Below, in pieces: positions 25,955 to 35,220 of a DNA stretch of 64,000 bases (within the stretch, counting starts at the first letter, position 1; each line of letters opens with the position of its first letter). The stretch lies in NCBI GenBank assembly GCA_964526675.1, contig CAZGLY010000005.1:1-64000 (forward strand), read 5' to 3'. The position numbers and the translations under genes were made by a program. The DNA is from CAZADA01 sp964526675 (GTDB lineage: Bacteria > Pseudomonadota > Alphaproteobacteria > Caulobacterales > Maricaulaceae). Under the pieces are notes generated by a model. The model was given only the letters and a program-made list of their open reading frames with translations, ran no database searches and was not told the DNA's origin.

Positions 25955-28402
25955 TTAGAACCGTTTGCGCGCGGTGACGCCGAAGGTTCGCGGCTGACCG
26001 ACGTTAAAGCCGAGGCGCGCGCGCCCGCCGCGCTCCCGATCGAAGGACAGCAGCGCGTTCTCGTCGAACACGTTGTTGACGTAGATCGACAACTCCGTGT
26101 CCCCGATGTCGAGGCCGCCGCGGAAGTTGATGATCGTGTAGTCGTCAAGCTCCAGGTCCACGAGGCTCGAGGGATCTTCCGTTCCATCGAAGCCGCCGAA
26201 ATTCAGGCCGGTCGCCGTGGGCAAGCCTTGGTTCGGAATGACCTGGTCGCCCGGCTGCGTGAAACGCGTGCCGACGTGTTGCATTGAGCCGCCGAGGAAG
26301 GCCGCGGAGCCCGCCTGCAGCCACTCCAAAGGCCAGCTGTATTGCGCGGAGGCGGAGAACTGGAACTCTGGCACGGTCGGCAGACGGTTGCCATCCTCGA
26401 TCCCGCCGACGACCTGCGCCTGACCGCCGCCTTCGCCGTCCTCAACGAAGGTGGTCACCGTCTCTGTGAACTCGGCCTCGACAAAGCTGCCGGAGAAGTA
26501 GATCTCCAAGTTGTCCGTCGGGAAGTAACCGACTTCGTACTCGATACCCGCGGTGAAGGCGTCGGAGTTAAACACGACCCGGGACGAGCACGAGCCAGCA
26601 TCCAGCGTCACCTGCAAATCATTGATGTCGGTATAGAACACGGCCGCGTTGACGACGAAGTCGCCGCGATCCGCCTTCACCCCGGCCTCGTAGTTCCACA
26701 GCGTTTCGTCTTCATAATCTTGGAAACCGCCAAACGTCTGCAAGTCGACGTCGTTGCAGAGCGCCGGGTTCAGCGGATCGTTCACGCCGCCGAGACGGAA
26801 GCCTTGGGACGCTTGGGCGTTCACGGTCACCCCTTCGGCCACGTCGTAGGTGGCGATGACCCGCGGCACAAACCCGTCTGAGGAGGTCGTGTCCAAGAGC
26901 GCGGTGTCGCCGTTGGCGAACAAACCGCCGGAGGTGATGAGCCGCTCCTCCTCGAAGTCGTAGTACCGGCCGCCGGCGGTGACGGTCAGGCGGTCGGTCA
27001 CGTCGAGGCTCGCCTCGCCGAAGACGGCGATTTGTTCCAGCGGCACTTCAAGGTCGGAGTTAAACGGCGAGTCCGCGCCGAAACCGTTGGCCACGGCCGC
27101 GGACGTCCCGGCGCCCAAGGCGGCGTCAGTGAAGAAGTCATACCCCGGTGTTGGCAGGCGCTGCGCGTAATCGCGCTGCAGATCGGCGTAAAACACGCCG
27201 GCCAACCATTGGAATGGACCGTCGGAGTTGGACGACAGGCGGACCTCCTGCGTGAACGACTCATACTCCGTCGTGTCGCGCAGGTTGGACGGGATGTCGG
27301 TGACCGCGAGGTCGAGCCCGAGGTCCAAGCTGACCGAGTGGGTCAGCGCGCTGGCGTCCCGGCTGACCAGGATGTCGCGCTTGCTCCAAGAACTGACGGT
27401 GGTCAGATCCGCAAAACCGAGATCAAACACGCCCGTCACGTCGGCGATGACCGTCTCGTCCGCGAACTGCTCGTCAAGGAGCAGCAGCTGCTGACGATCT
27501 TCAAGGAACGCGTTCGCGGGGATGGAGCCCGGCGCGACGTTGAAGTTGTCAGGGTTGGCGTAGATGTTGAACGCTTCTTGGCGGTTGAACCCATCGACCG
27601 TGAGGTCCTGGTAGATGATCCGCGGCGTGATGGAGATCCGATCCGTCGGCTGCCAGTTCACGGCGATCCGTCCGCCATGGCGCTGGCCGCGGTTGACGTC
27701 GGTCAACAGATCGACGCCGCCCTCGTCATTGGGGCGCAAGGCGTCGATGAAACCCGCGTACTCCGTCAGGTAAGCCACCGCGCGCACGGCGAGCTTGTCG
27801 TTCACCGGCAGGTTCACCGCGCCTTTCAGGTGACCGCCGCCGCCGCCTTCGTGGACGGTGTTGAGGTCAGCCTCAATCACGCCTTCGACCCGATCCGTCG
27901 TCGGTTGTTTCGTGATGTAGCGCACGGTGCCGCCGATGGAGCCCGAGCCGAACAGCGTGCCTTGCGGACCACGCAGGGTCTCCACGCGTTCGAGATCGAA
28001 CAGGTCGAGGTCCGGGTTAAACAGCGAGAGGGAGATCACCGACTCGTCGAGATAGATCCCGACTTGTTCTTTCACGCCCGGCTGGTCCCGCACGATTTGG
28101 CCTGAAGCGACGCCCCGAATGGCGATTTGGCTTTGGCCCGGGCCCAAGTTCTGCACGGTCAAGCCGGCCACGTTGCGCGCGATGTCGTCGAGGTTCGTCG
28201 CGCCGACGCGATCAAGATCCTCGCCCGTCAGCGCGTTGAGGGAGAAGGGCACGTCCTGAAGGGTTTGCTCGCGCTTTGTGGCCGTCACGATGATGACCTC
28301 GCGCTCTTCGGAGTCCGTGTCCTCCTGCGCGTGGGCGGCGGTGGCGAGCATCGCCATCGCCGAACAGCCGCTGAGTAGGATCCCCAAGCGATTACGAGCC
28401 AT
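25955..28402 (-). CDS. TonB-dependent receptor
   Basis: The 815-residue protein has a signal peptide ending AAHAQ, the TonB-box-like VIIVTATKREQTLQDVPFSLNAL, a plug domain (PQGTLFGSGSIGGTVRYITKQP) and a beta-barrel ending in a terminal phenylalanine. It belongs to the large receptor family abundant in Caulobacterales and sphingomonads. The substrate cannot be read from the sequence. No adjacent hydrolase or transporter identifies it. Confidence 0.92.
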   Translation of the reverse strand: MARNRLGILLSGCSAMAMLATAAHAQEDTDSEEREVIIVTATKREQTLQDVPFSLNALTGEDLDRVGATNLDDIARNVAGLTVQNLGPGQSQIAIRGVASGQIVRDQPGVKEQVGIYLDESVISLSLFNPDLDLFDLERVETLRGPQGTLFGSGSIGGTVRYITKQPTTDRVEGVIEADLNTVHEGGGGGHLKGAVNLPVNDKLAVRAVAYLTEYAGFIDALRPNDEGGVDLLTDVNRGQRHGGRIAVNWQPTDRISITPRIIYQDLTVDGFNRQEAFNIYANPDNFNVAPGSIPANAFLEDRQQLLLLDEQFADETVIADVTGVFDLGFADLTTVSSWSKRDILVSRDASALTHSVSLDLGLDLAVTDIPSNLRDTTEYESFTQEVRLSSNSDGPFQWLAGVFYADLQRDYAQRLPTPGYDFFTDAALGAGTSAAVANGFGADSPFNSDLEVPLEQIAVFGEASLDVTDRLTVTAGGRYYDFEEERLITSGGLFANGDTALLDTTSSDGFVPRVIATYDVAEGVTVNAQASQGFRLGGVNDPLNPALCNDVDLQTFGGFQDYEDETLWNYEAGVKADRGDFVVNAAVFYTDINDLQVTLDAGSCSSRVVFNSDAFTAGIEYEVGYFPTDNLEIYFSGSFVEAEFTETVTTFVEDGEGGGQAQVVGGIEDGNRLPTVPEFQFSASAQYSWPLEWLQAGSAAFLGGSMQHVGTRFTQPGDQVIPNQGLPTATGLNFGGFDGTEDPSSLVDLELDDYTIINFRGGLDIGDTELSIYVNNVFDENALLSFDRERGGRARLGFNVGQPRTFGVTARKRF

Positions 28403-28785
28403 AATTCATGTCCCCTTCGGATTAGCGCGGCCGGCGTGTCCGGTCCGTCCCTTGAGCGCGCTTTGGTTTGAGCGCGTTGACAACCTCCACAAGCGGTGTG
28501 GGACGAATCGAATCGCCACTCGCTACGCCACCGCCACAAAACTGTACGCGTCGCGTCACATCCGGCAATCATAAGGTCCTGTTGCGCCGTCCGTGGGCTG
28601 TGGCTTCGCCGCCAGCGTGACATTCACGCAACTGTGGAGAGAGCGCCGCTCAACGCCGCGCGCGCGTCCAACCGCCGCGCACGAACACTCCGCGCGTCGG
28701 CGTTCCGGCGCTTGCCGGGCGCGTTCGGTGAGGCCTAGGCTTGATGCGGTCCTGGGAGAAGAGGGGCTGGTCACGCCTGCGGCCC
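28403..28785. other. Divergent intergenic region (TonB receptor / CoA-transferase)
   Basis: About 380 bases without a supported gene. TTGAGCGCG occurs twice as a direct repeat at 28452-28460 and 28468-28476, 16 bases apart and about 50 bases upstream of the receptor start. This may be a regulator site. The 3' half is very GC-rich. I see no terminator or RNA gene. Confidence 0.5.
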
Positions 28786-30714
28786 ATGCGCAACAAGATT
28801 GTCTCCGCCGCTGAGGCTGTCGCCGTGATCGCGGACAGCGACACGCTTGCGACATCCGGGTTCGTCGGGATCGGCACGCCCGACGCGTTGCTGGCGGCGT
28901 TGGAGGCGCGCTTTCTCGACACCCGCCATCCGTCCAACCTCACCCTGGTGTTCGCGGCGGGCCAGGGCGACGGCGGCGACCGCGGTCTTAACCGCATCGC
29001 CCATGACGGCATGATCAAGCGCGCGATCGGCGGCCATTGGGGGCTCGCGCCCAAGCTCGCCCGCTTGGCGGTGGAAGGGCGGATCGAGGCGTACAATTTC
29101 CCGCAGGGGTGCATCTCGCACCTCTACCGCGACATCGCCGCCGGCAAAGGTGGAACGGTGTCAAAGGTGGGGCTGCACACCTTCGTCGATCCGCGCCGCG
29201 ACGGCGGCAAAGTCAACGACGCCACAACCGAAGACTTGGTCTCGCTGCTCGAGCTCGACGGCGACGAGCATCTCTACTATCGCGTCGGACCGATCCACGT
29301 CGCGTTCATTCGTGGGACCACGGCGGACCCCGCCGGCAACATCACAATGGAGCGCGAGGCGCTGACGCTCGACGCCCTCGCCATGGCGATGGCGGCCAAG
29401 AACAGCCACGGCGTGGTGCTGGCGCAGGTGGAGCGCATCGCCGCGCGGGGCTCGCTGAATCCCCGTCACGTCAAAGTGCCTGGCGCGCTGGTCGATTGCA
29501 TCGTGGTGGCGGAGCCGGAGCACCATCACCAAACCTACGCGACCGCGTACTCACCGGCGTATTCCGGCGAGATCAGACGGCCGCTGGAGGATCCCGCGCC
29601 CACGGCGTTGGACGCCCGAAAGGTCATCGCCCGGCGGTGCGCCTTTGAGTTGCCGATCAACGGCTTGGTGAATCTGGGCATCGGGATGCCGGAGGGCGTC
29701 GCCGCTGTCGCCCAAGAGGAGCGGCTGCTCGACCACATCACGCTGACGGCCGAGCCCGGGGTGATCGGCGGATTGCCGGCCAGCGGCCTCGATTTTGGGG
29801 CCGCCTCGAACACGGACGCGATCATCGACCAGAATCAGCAGTTCGACCTCTATGACGGCGGCGGTCTCGACATGGCGTGCCTTGGCCTCGCCCAATGCGA
29901 TCGGGCGGGCAACATCAATGTCAGCCGGTTCGGCGCGCGTCTCGCGGGGGCTGGCGGGTTCATCAACATCAGCCAAAACGCGCGCAAGGTCGTGTTTGCC
30001 GGAACCTTCACCGCGGGCGGGCTGCAGACTGAGATTGAAGACGGCGCGTTGATCATTCGCGAGGAGGGGCGCGCGCGCAAATTCCTTGAGGCGGTGGAGC
30101 AGGTTACGTTTTCCGGCGACCTCGCCCGCGCGCGCGAGCAGCCTGTTCTGTATGTCACCGAGCGCGGCGTGTTTGAGCTGCGCGCCAACGGCATGACCCT
30201 GGTGGAGGTGGCTGAAGGCGTGGATTTGGAGCGCGATATTCTTGCGCACATGGCGTTTGAGCCGCTTGTCGATGTGCGCGGTCCGATGGATCCGCGCATC
30301 TTCAAGCCGCCGCCGATGGACCTGCGCGCCCAACTGCTGGATGTGAAGTTCGCCAAGCGCATCGCGTTGGACGCGGATCGGGAGACCTTGTTCGTCAACC
30401 TCGAAGGCGTGCACCTACGTCGAAAGCGGGACATCACCGCGTTCCGCAGGGCGATCGAAAAGCAAGTGGCGCCGCTGGAGAAACGCGTGCGCGTGATCGT
30501 CAACTACGACGCGTTCGAAATCGATCCGGAGATCAGCGACGATTACGCCGCATTCGTCAAAGACATGGAGACAAAATACTACGAATGCGTCTCCCGCTAC
30601 ACCACAAGCGCCTTTATGCGCATCAAGCTCGGTCAAATGCTCACGCGCACGGTCGCGCCGCACATCTTTGAGTCCGCTGTCGACGCGCGGCGCTTTCTCG
30701 ATCAGCAAGGCTGA
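28786..30714 (+). CDS. Acyl-CoA:acetate/3-ketoacid-type CoA-transferase (fused alpha-beta, Pct/YdiF-like)
   Basis: The protein of about 642 residues is a class I CoA-transferase with both halves on one chain. The N-terminal half has DTLATSGFVGIGTPDALLAALE. The second half has LVNLGIGMPEGVAAVA and the AEPGVIGG motif with the likely catalytic Glu at about residue 323, matching the position in propionate CoA-transferase. About 130 residues after the usual YdiF end form an extra C-terminal domain (LFVNLEGVHLRRKRDI...). It moves CoA between short-chain acids. The ATG at 28786 fits the family start; an ATG at 28744 is possible. Confidence 0.85.
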   Translation: MRNKIVSAAEAVAVIADSDTLATSGFVGIGTPDALLAALEARFLDTRHPSNLTLVFAAGQGDGGDRGLNRIAHDGMIKRAIGGHWGLAPKLARLAVEGRIEAYNFPQGCISHLYRDIAAGKGGTVSKVGLHTFVDPRRDGGKVNDATTEDLVSLLELDGDEHLYYRVGPIHVAFIRGTTADPAGNITMEREALTLDALAMAMAAKNSHGVVLAQVERIAARGSLNPRHVKVPGALVDCIVVAEPEHHHQTYATAYSPAYSGEIRRPLEDPAPTALDARKVIARRCAFELPINGLVNLGIGMPEGVAAVAQEERLLDHITLTAEPGVIGGLPASGLDFGAASNTDAIIDQNQQFDLYDGGGLDMACLGLAQCDRAGNINVSRFGARLAGAGGFINISQNARKVVFAGTFTAGGLQTEIEDGALIIREEGRARKFLEAVEQVTFSGDLARAREQPVLYVTERGVFELRANGMTLVEVAEGVDLERDILAHMAFEPLVDVRGPMDPRIFKPPPMDLRAQLLDVKFAKRIALDADRETLFVNLEGVHLRRKRDITAFRRAIEKQVAPLEKRVRVIVNYDAFEIDPEISDDYAAFVKDMETKYYECVSRYTTSAFMRIKLGQMLTRTVAPHIFESAVDARRFLDQQG

Positions 30715-30716
30715 GC

Positions 30717-33700
30717 TTACTCCGCCGCGGCCGGTTTGCTCCGCCCACGGCCGAACGCGGCCGACACCATCTCCCCGCCGCGTTGGATGGCGTAGTAGAG
30801 CACCGGGATGAAGAAGATCCCGATCGCTGTGGCCGCCACCATGCCGGAGACCACCACGAACCCCACGACGGAGCGGCTCGCCGCGCCCGCGCCGGTCGCG
30901 AACACGAGCGGGGCGACGCCCAGAATGAAGGAGAGCGCCGTCATCAGCACCGCGCGGAAACGCAGCCGCGCGCCTTCAAGCGCCGCCTCCCGCGCGCTCA
31001 AGCCGGCCTCGCGCCGCGTCTTGGCGAACTCGACAATCAGAATCGCGTTTTTGCTGGCGAGACCGATCAGCATGACCATGCCGATCTGCGCGTAGAGATT
31101 GTTGTCCAGGAACGGCAACAGCGCGAGCGGGACGAGCGCGCCCATCAGCGCCACCACGACCGACAGCATCACCGAGACCGGGATGCTCCAGCTCTCATAC
31201 TGAGCGACCAAAAACAGATACGCGAAGATGATGGCCAAGGCGAAGATCGCCACCACCATGCCCCCGGCCTCCAGCTCCTGTTGGGCTGAGCCGGTCCACT
31301 CCAGCCCATAGCCCGCCGGCAGCGCCGTGGCGGCCAGTCGTTCCGTCGCCGCGATGGCCTGGCCCGTGCTGACGCCCGTGGTTGGCTGCGCCGACAGCGA
31401 CGCGGTGGGATATTGATTGTAGCGATCAATCGTCAGCGGCCCGAGCGTCGGGCGCGTCTGCACCAAGGAGGAGAGGGGGACCATGTCCCCGGTTTCGGTG
31501 CGCACATGCAGCCGGGCGATGTCGTCCACGGCGTCGCGGCTCTCGGCGTCGGCCTGAATGATGACGCGATAGACGTTGCCGAACAGGTTGAAGTCGTTGA
31601 CGTAGGACGAGCCGAGATACGCTTGAAGCGTGTTGAAGACATCAGCCAGGCGCACGCCAAGAATCTCCGCGCGCTGGCGGTCTACATCCAGGAAGATCTG
31701 CGGCGTGTTGGCGGAGTAGGTGCTGAACGCTTGCGTGAACAAGCGATCTTGGGCCGTCGCGCCCTCGGGCAACGGCGCGCCCGCGCGCGAGGCGTTGTTG
31801 GCGGCGAACACGAGGCTGCGCACCGCGGCCGCAAGCTCCACGGGGCCGCGGCTTTCATAGTCTTGGATCTGCGCCTCCAGCCCGCCGGAGGTGCCAAGCC
31901 CCATGATCGGCGGCAACGGAAAGCCAAAGGCCTCCGCGTCGATGGAGGTCGCCAGCTGGTCGTTCACCTTGAACAGGATGCTGAACCATCGGGTTTCAAA
32001 GGTGGTCCGGTCCTCCCAAGGATCGAGCACCGGGATCACCAGGGCCCCGTTCGACGCCACCCCGGCCAAAATGCTGTAGCCCGCAATGCTGATGACGTCC
32101 GAGACGCCCTCGATCTCAAGGAGGTCGTCCACCATGCCCTCGACCACCGTCTCGGTGCGGGCCAAAGACGCCCCGTCGGGGAGCTGCACGTTCACAAAAA
32201 ACGCGCCCCGATCCTCATAGGGCAGGAAGCCCGTGGGCGTGGCGCTGAACATCATGCCCGTCACCGCAACGATCCCGACGAACACCGCCAAGGTGAGCAC
32301 GACGACCCGGATCAACCTGGCCACAACCCACGCATACCCGTCGCGCGCCGCCGCGACCCCGCGGGCGAACCAGCGCAGCGGCCCGCGCGGCGTGACGCCG
32401 GCGCGCAGCAGCACCGAACACAACGCCGGCGCCAGCGTCAGCGCGTTCACCGACGACAGCCCGACCGCGACGCAGATGGTGATCGCGAACTGTCGATAGA
32501 GCTCCCCCGTGACCCCGGGCATAAACGACACGGGCACGAACACCGCGAACAGAACGAGCGTCGTGGCGATCACCGGACCCGTGACCTCGCGCATGGCGAT
32601 GGCCGTGGCCTCAGCGGGGCTCTTCCCCGTCTCGTCAAGGATACGCTGGACGTTCTCGACCACGACGATGGAATCGTCGACGACGATCCCAATCGCCAGG
32701 ATGATCGCAAACAGCGTGATCATGTTGATCGTGAAGCCGAACAGATAAAGGGCCGCGAACGCGCCGACCAAGGAGACGGGGATCGCGAGGGTCGGGATCA
32801 GCGTGGCGCGCCAATCCGCCAGGAACAGGAACGTCACGGCGACCACGAGCAAGAACGTGATGACAAGGGTCTCGACCACTTCCGCCACGGACGCCCGCAC
32901 CGCCAGGGTCGTGTCATAGAGGATCGAATAGGTGACGCCCTCGGGAAACCGCGTCGCGAGGTCCTCCAGTTCGGCGTAGACTTTGTCCGCCACGCCCAGC
33001 GCGTTCGCCCCGGGCGACTGGTAGACCGCGACGGTCGCCGCGGGCGAGTTGTTGAGCGTCGAGCTGACGCTGTAGGCCTGCGACCCCAGCTCGATGCGCG
33101 CGACGTCGCTCAAGCGCACCAGCGAACCGTCGGGGTTCGAGCGCACGATGATGTTGCCGAACTCCTCGACGCTCTCGAGGCGGCCTTGCGCCAGAATGGT
33201 GTACTGGAACGCCGGCGCGGCGTCATAAGGCGGCGCGCCGAGCTGTCCCGCCGCGGCGAGCACGTTTTGCGCCCGGATGGCGGCTTCCACCTCGTCCACG
33301 GTGAGATTGAGCGCAAAGAGCCGATCCGGATCGAGCCAGACGCGCATGCCGTAGTCGAGCGCGCCGAACTGCGAGACCGAGCCGACGCCGTTGATGCGCG
33401 ACAGCGCGTCTTCAATATAGATCGAGGAATAATTGCTCAGAAAAAGTTCATCGCGACTCTCGTCCGGCGACGTGAAGTTGATGATCATCAACATCGCCGA
33501 CGATTGCTTGCGCGTGGTCACCCCTTGGTCGCGCACTTCTTGCGGCAGCCGGGCTTCCGCGATCGCCACGCGATTTTGCACGTTCACGGCCGCAATGTCG
33601 GCGTCGGTGCCGACGGCGAAGCTGACCGTGAGCGTGTAACTCCCATCGTTCGAACTGGTGGAGGACATGTAGATCATGTCGTCCACGCCGTTGACCTGCT

Positions 33701-33902
33701 CCTCGATCACAGCGGCCACGGCTTGCTCCACCACCGCCGCGCTCGCGCCCGGATAGCTGGTGGAGACCGAGACTTGCGGCGGCGTGATGTCGGGATACTC
33801 CGCGATCGGCATGGCGCGCAGGGCGATCACGCCCACAAGCACGGTGACGACCGCGATCACGAAGGCAAATTTTGGCCGGTCGATGAAGAAGATCGAGAGC
33901 AT
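30717..33902 (-). CDS. RND multidrug efflux transporter, inner-membrane pump (HAE1 family)
   Basis: The 1061-residue protein is an AcrB/MexF-type pump with twelve transmembrane helices and two large periplasmic loops. The N-terminus is typical (MLSIFFIDRPKFAFVIAVV). The adjacent aspartates of the proton relay are in GIVVDDSIVVVENV, and MLIGLASKNAILIVEFA marks the second half. It exports drugs or similar amphiphiles using the proton gradient. It follows its adaptor by four bases. No outer-membrane TolC-type gene is adjacent. Confidence 0.95.
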   Translation of the reverse strand: MLSIFFIDRPKFAFVIAVVTVLVGVIALRAMPIAEYPDITPPQVSVSTSYPGASAAVVEQAVAAVIEEQVNGVDDMIYMSSTSSNDGSYTLTVSFAVGTDADIAAVNVQNRVAIAEARLPQEVRDQGVTTRKQSSAMLMIINFTSPDESRDELFLSNYSSIYIEDALSRINGVGSVSQFGALDYGMRVWLDPDRLFALNLTVDEVEAAIRAQNVLAAAGQLGAPPYDAAPAFQYTILAQGRLESVEEFGNIIVRSNPDGSLVRLSDVARIELGSQAYSVSSTLNNSPAATVAVYQSPGANALGVADKVYAELEDLATRFPEGVTYSILYDTTLAVRASVAEVVETLVITFLLVVAVTFLFLADWRATLIPTLAIPVSLVGAFAALYLFGFTINMITLFAIILAIGIVVDDSIVVVENVQRILDETGKSPAEATAIAMREVTGPVIATTLVLFAVFVPVSFMPGVTGELYRQFAITICVAVGLSSVNALTLAPALCSVLLRAGVTPRGPLRWFARGVAAARDGYAWVVARLIRVVVLTLAVFVGIVAVTGMMFSATPTGFLPYEDRGAFFVNVQLPDGASLARTETVVEGMVDDLLEIEGVSDVISIAGYSILAGVASNGALVIPVLDPWEDRTTFETRWFSILFKVNDQLATSIDAEAFGFPLPPIMGLGTSGGLEAQIQDYESRGPVELAAAVRSLVFAANNASRAGAPLPEGATAQDRLFTQAFSTYSANTPQIFLDVDRQRAEILGVRLADVFNTLQAYLGSSYVNDFNLFGNVYRVIIQADAESRDAVDDIARLHVRTETGDMVPLSSLVQTRPTLGPLTIDRYNQYPTASLSAQPTTGVSTGQAIAATERLAATALPAGYGLEWTGSAQQELEAGGMVVAIFALAIIFAYLFLVAQYESWSIPVSVMLSVVVALMGALVPLALLPFLDNNLYAQIGMVMLIGLASKNAILIVEFAKTRREAGLSAREAALEGARLRFRAVLMTALSFILGVAPLVFATGAGAASRSVVGFVVVSGMVAATAIGIFFIPVLYYAIQRGGEMVSAAFGRGRSKPAAAE

Positions 33903-33906
33903 GGGC

Positions 33907-35040
33907 TTAGCTCTCGTTCAGCACGGCGTTGACGCGCATGCCGGGGCGCACCTTTTGCAGCCCGCGCAGGATCACGCGTTCGCCCGCCGTCAGTCCGCTC
34001 GACACCGCCCAGTCCAAATCGATCTGGCCCTCGACGAGGATCCGACGTTGGCTGACCACCTCCTGATCGTCGACCACCAACACGAAGTAGCCTTCGCGGT
34101 TTTCCTGCACCGCCGCTTGGGGAATGCGGATGGCGCTGACGGGTTCCTTCTGACGCACCGAGACGCGCACCAGTTGTCCGGGCGCGAGCAGCCCGTCCGG
34201 ATTGGGGAAGACCGCGCGGGCCGTGACCGTGTCCGTGTTGAGGTTCACCGTCGGGGACAAATAGTCGAAGTCGCCCGGCTGGTCGTAGACCGTCCCGTCC
34301 GCCAGGGTCAGAACGGGGGCGACGGGCGGGTTGTCGATGTCCACGCCCTGGCGGCGCGCTTCCAAGATCTCCCGGTCGCTGACTTCAATCGTGACGTGGA
34401 TCGGGTCGACGCGTGACACCGTCGCGAGCGGCGCGCTCGAGGCGTCGACCAGATTGCCCACATCATAGGCGGCCACGCTGATGCGTCCGCTGATCGGGCT
34501 CACAATGTCGGTGTAGCTGAGGTCAAGCGCCGCGCGGGCCACGGCGGCCTCCGCTTGTTGCGCCGTCGCCCGCGCCGTGCCGAGCGCGGCGCGGGATTCG
34601 TCAAGCGCCGCGGCCGACACGGCGTTGCGGTCGCGCAGTTCCGACTTGCGGGTGAAGTCCGCCTCCGCGTTGGCCAGGGTCGCTTCGGCGCCCGCCAGTT
34701 CGGCCTGGCGTTGCAGGAGGTCGATTTCGTAGGGCTCCTTTTCGATCACGAAGACCGTTTCCCCTTCCTCCACAAACCCGCCTTCGCGGAAATTGCGCCG
34801 CTCAAGAAACCCCTCCACTCGGGCGCGCAGCTCCACGGACGCGGAGGCTTCCGCCCGGCCGACAAAGTCGAAGCTTGGGGTGATGTCGCTTCGCGTCGCC
34901 TCGATCACGACCACGCTCGGCGGCGCAGCCTCCTCGGCTTGCGGCTGCGCGGAGGCCCGCGGCGCGGCGCCCGCCAAAAGAGCGAGCGCGGGGATGCTCA
35001 TGCATCCCAAGGCAACAACTGTTTTGAAGACCCGCTCCAT
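33907..35040 (-). CDS. RND efflux periplasmic adaptor (membrane fusion protein)
   Basis: The 377-residue protein starts with a signal peptide (about residues 1-31, ending APRASA). It then shows the barrel-sandwich/lipoyl halves around a helical hairpin (ELRARVEGFLERRNFREGGFVEEGETVFVIEKEPYE; LDLSYTDIVSPISGRI) and a beta-barrel. It links the pump at 30717-33902 to an outer-membrane channel. There is no lipobox, so it is probably not lipid-anchored. The next gene upstream is divergent, and no regulator is adjacent. Confidence 0.93.
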   Translation of the reverse strand: MERVFKTVVALGCMSIPALALLAGAAPRASAQPQAEEAAPPSVVVIEATRSDITPSFDFVGRAEASASVELRARVEGFLERRNFREGGFVEEGETVFVIEKEPYEIDLLQRQAELAGAEATLANAEADFTRKSELRDRNAVSAAALDESRAALGTARATAQQAEAAVARAALDLSYTDIVSPISGRISVAAYDVGNLVDASSAPLATVSRVDPIHVTIEVSDREILEARRQGVDIDNPPVAPVLTLADGTVYDQPGDFDYLSPTVNLNTDTVTARAVFPNPDGLLAPGQLVRVSVRQKEPVSAIRIPQAAVQENREGYFVLVVDDQEVVSQRRILVEGQIDLDWAVSSGLTAGERVILRGLQKVRPGMRVNAVLNES

Positions 35041-35220
35041 CGCCCCGCCTCCGTTTTCGGTGTCCGGCGTTGACCGATTTTGCCTGGTTCTAGCAACAAG
35101 TGCGCGCGGGCAGAACCACGTCCGCTGCGACCGACTCGCACGGCGCAGAAGAATTCCGCGACTAGGCAGCCGAGGCTGCGGGCGTCACGATGGCGCCAGT
35201 GTCCGCCACGGAGCCTGTCC

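Noticed and set aside
31413..33932. Plus-strand frame of about 839 codons opposite the RND pump
   Set aside because: Highly charged, repetitive translation; the minus strand encodes a full-length, motif-complete pump.
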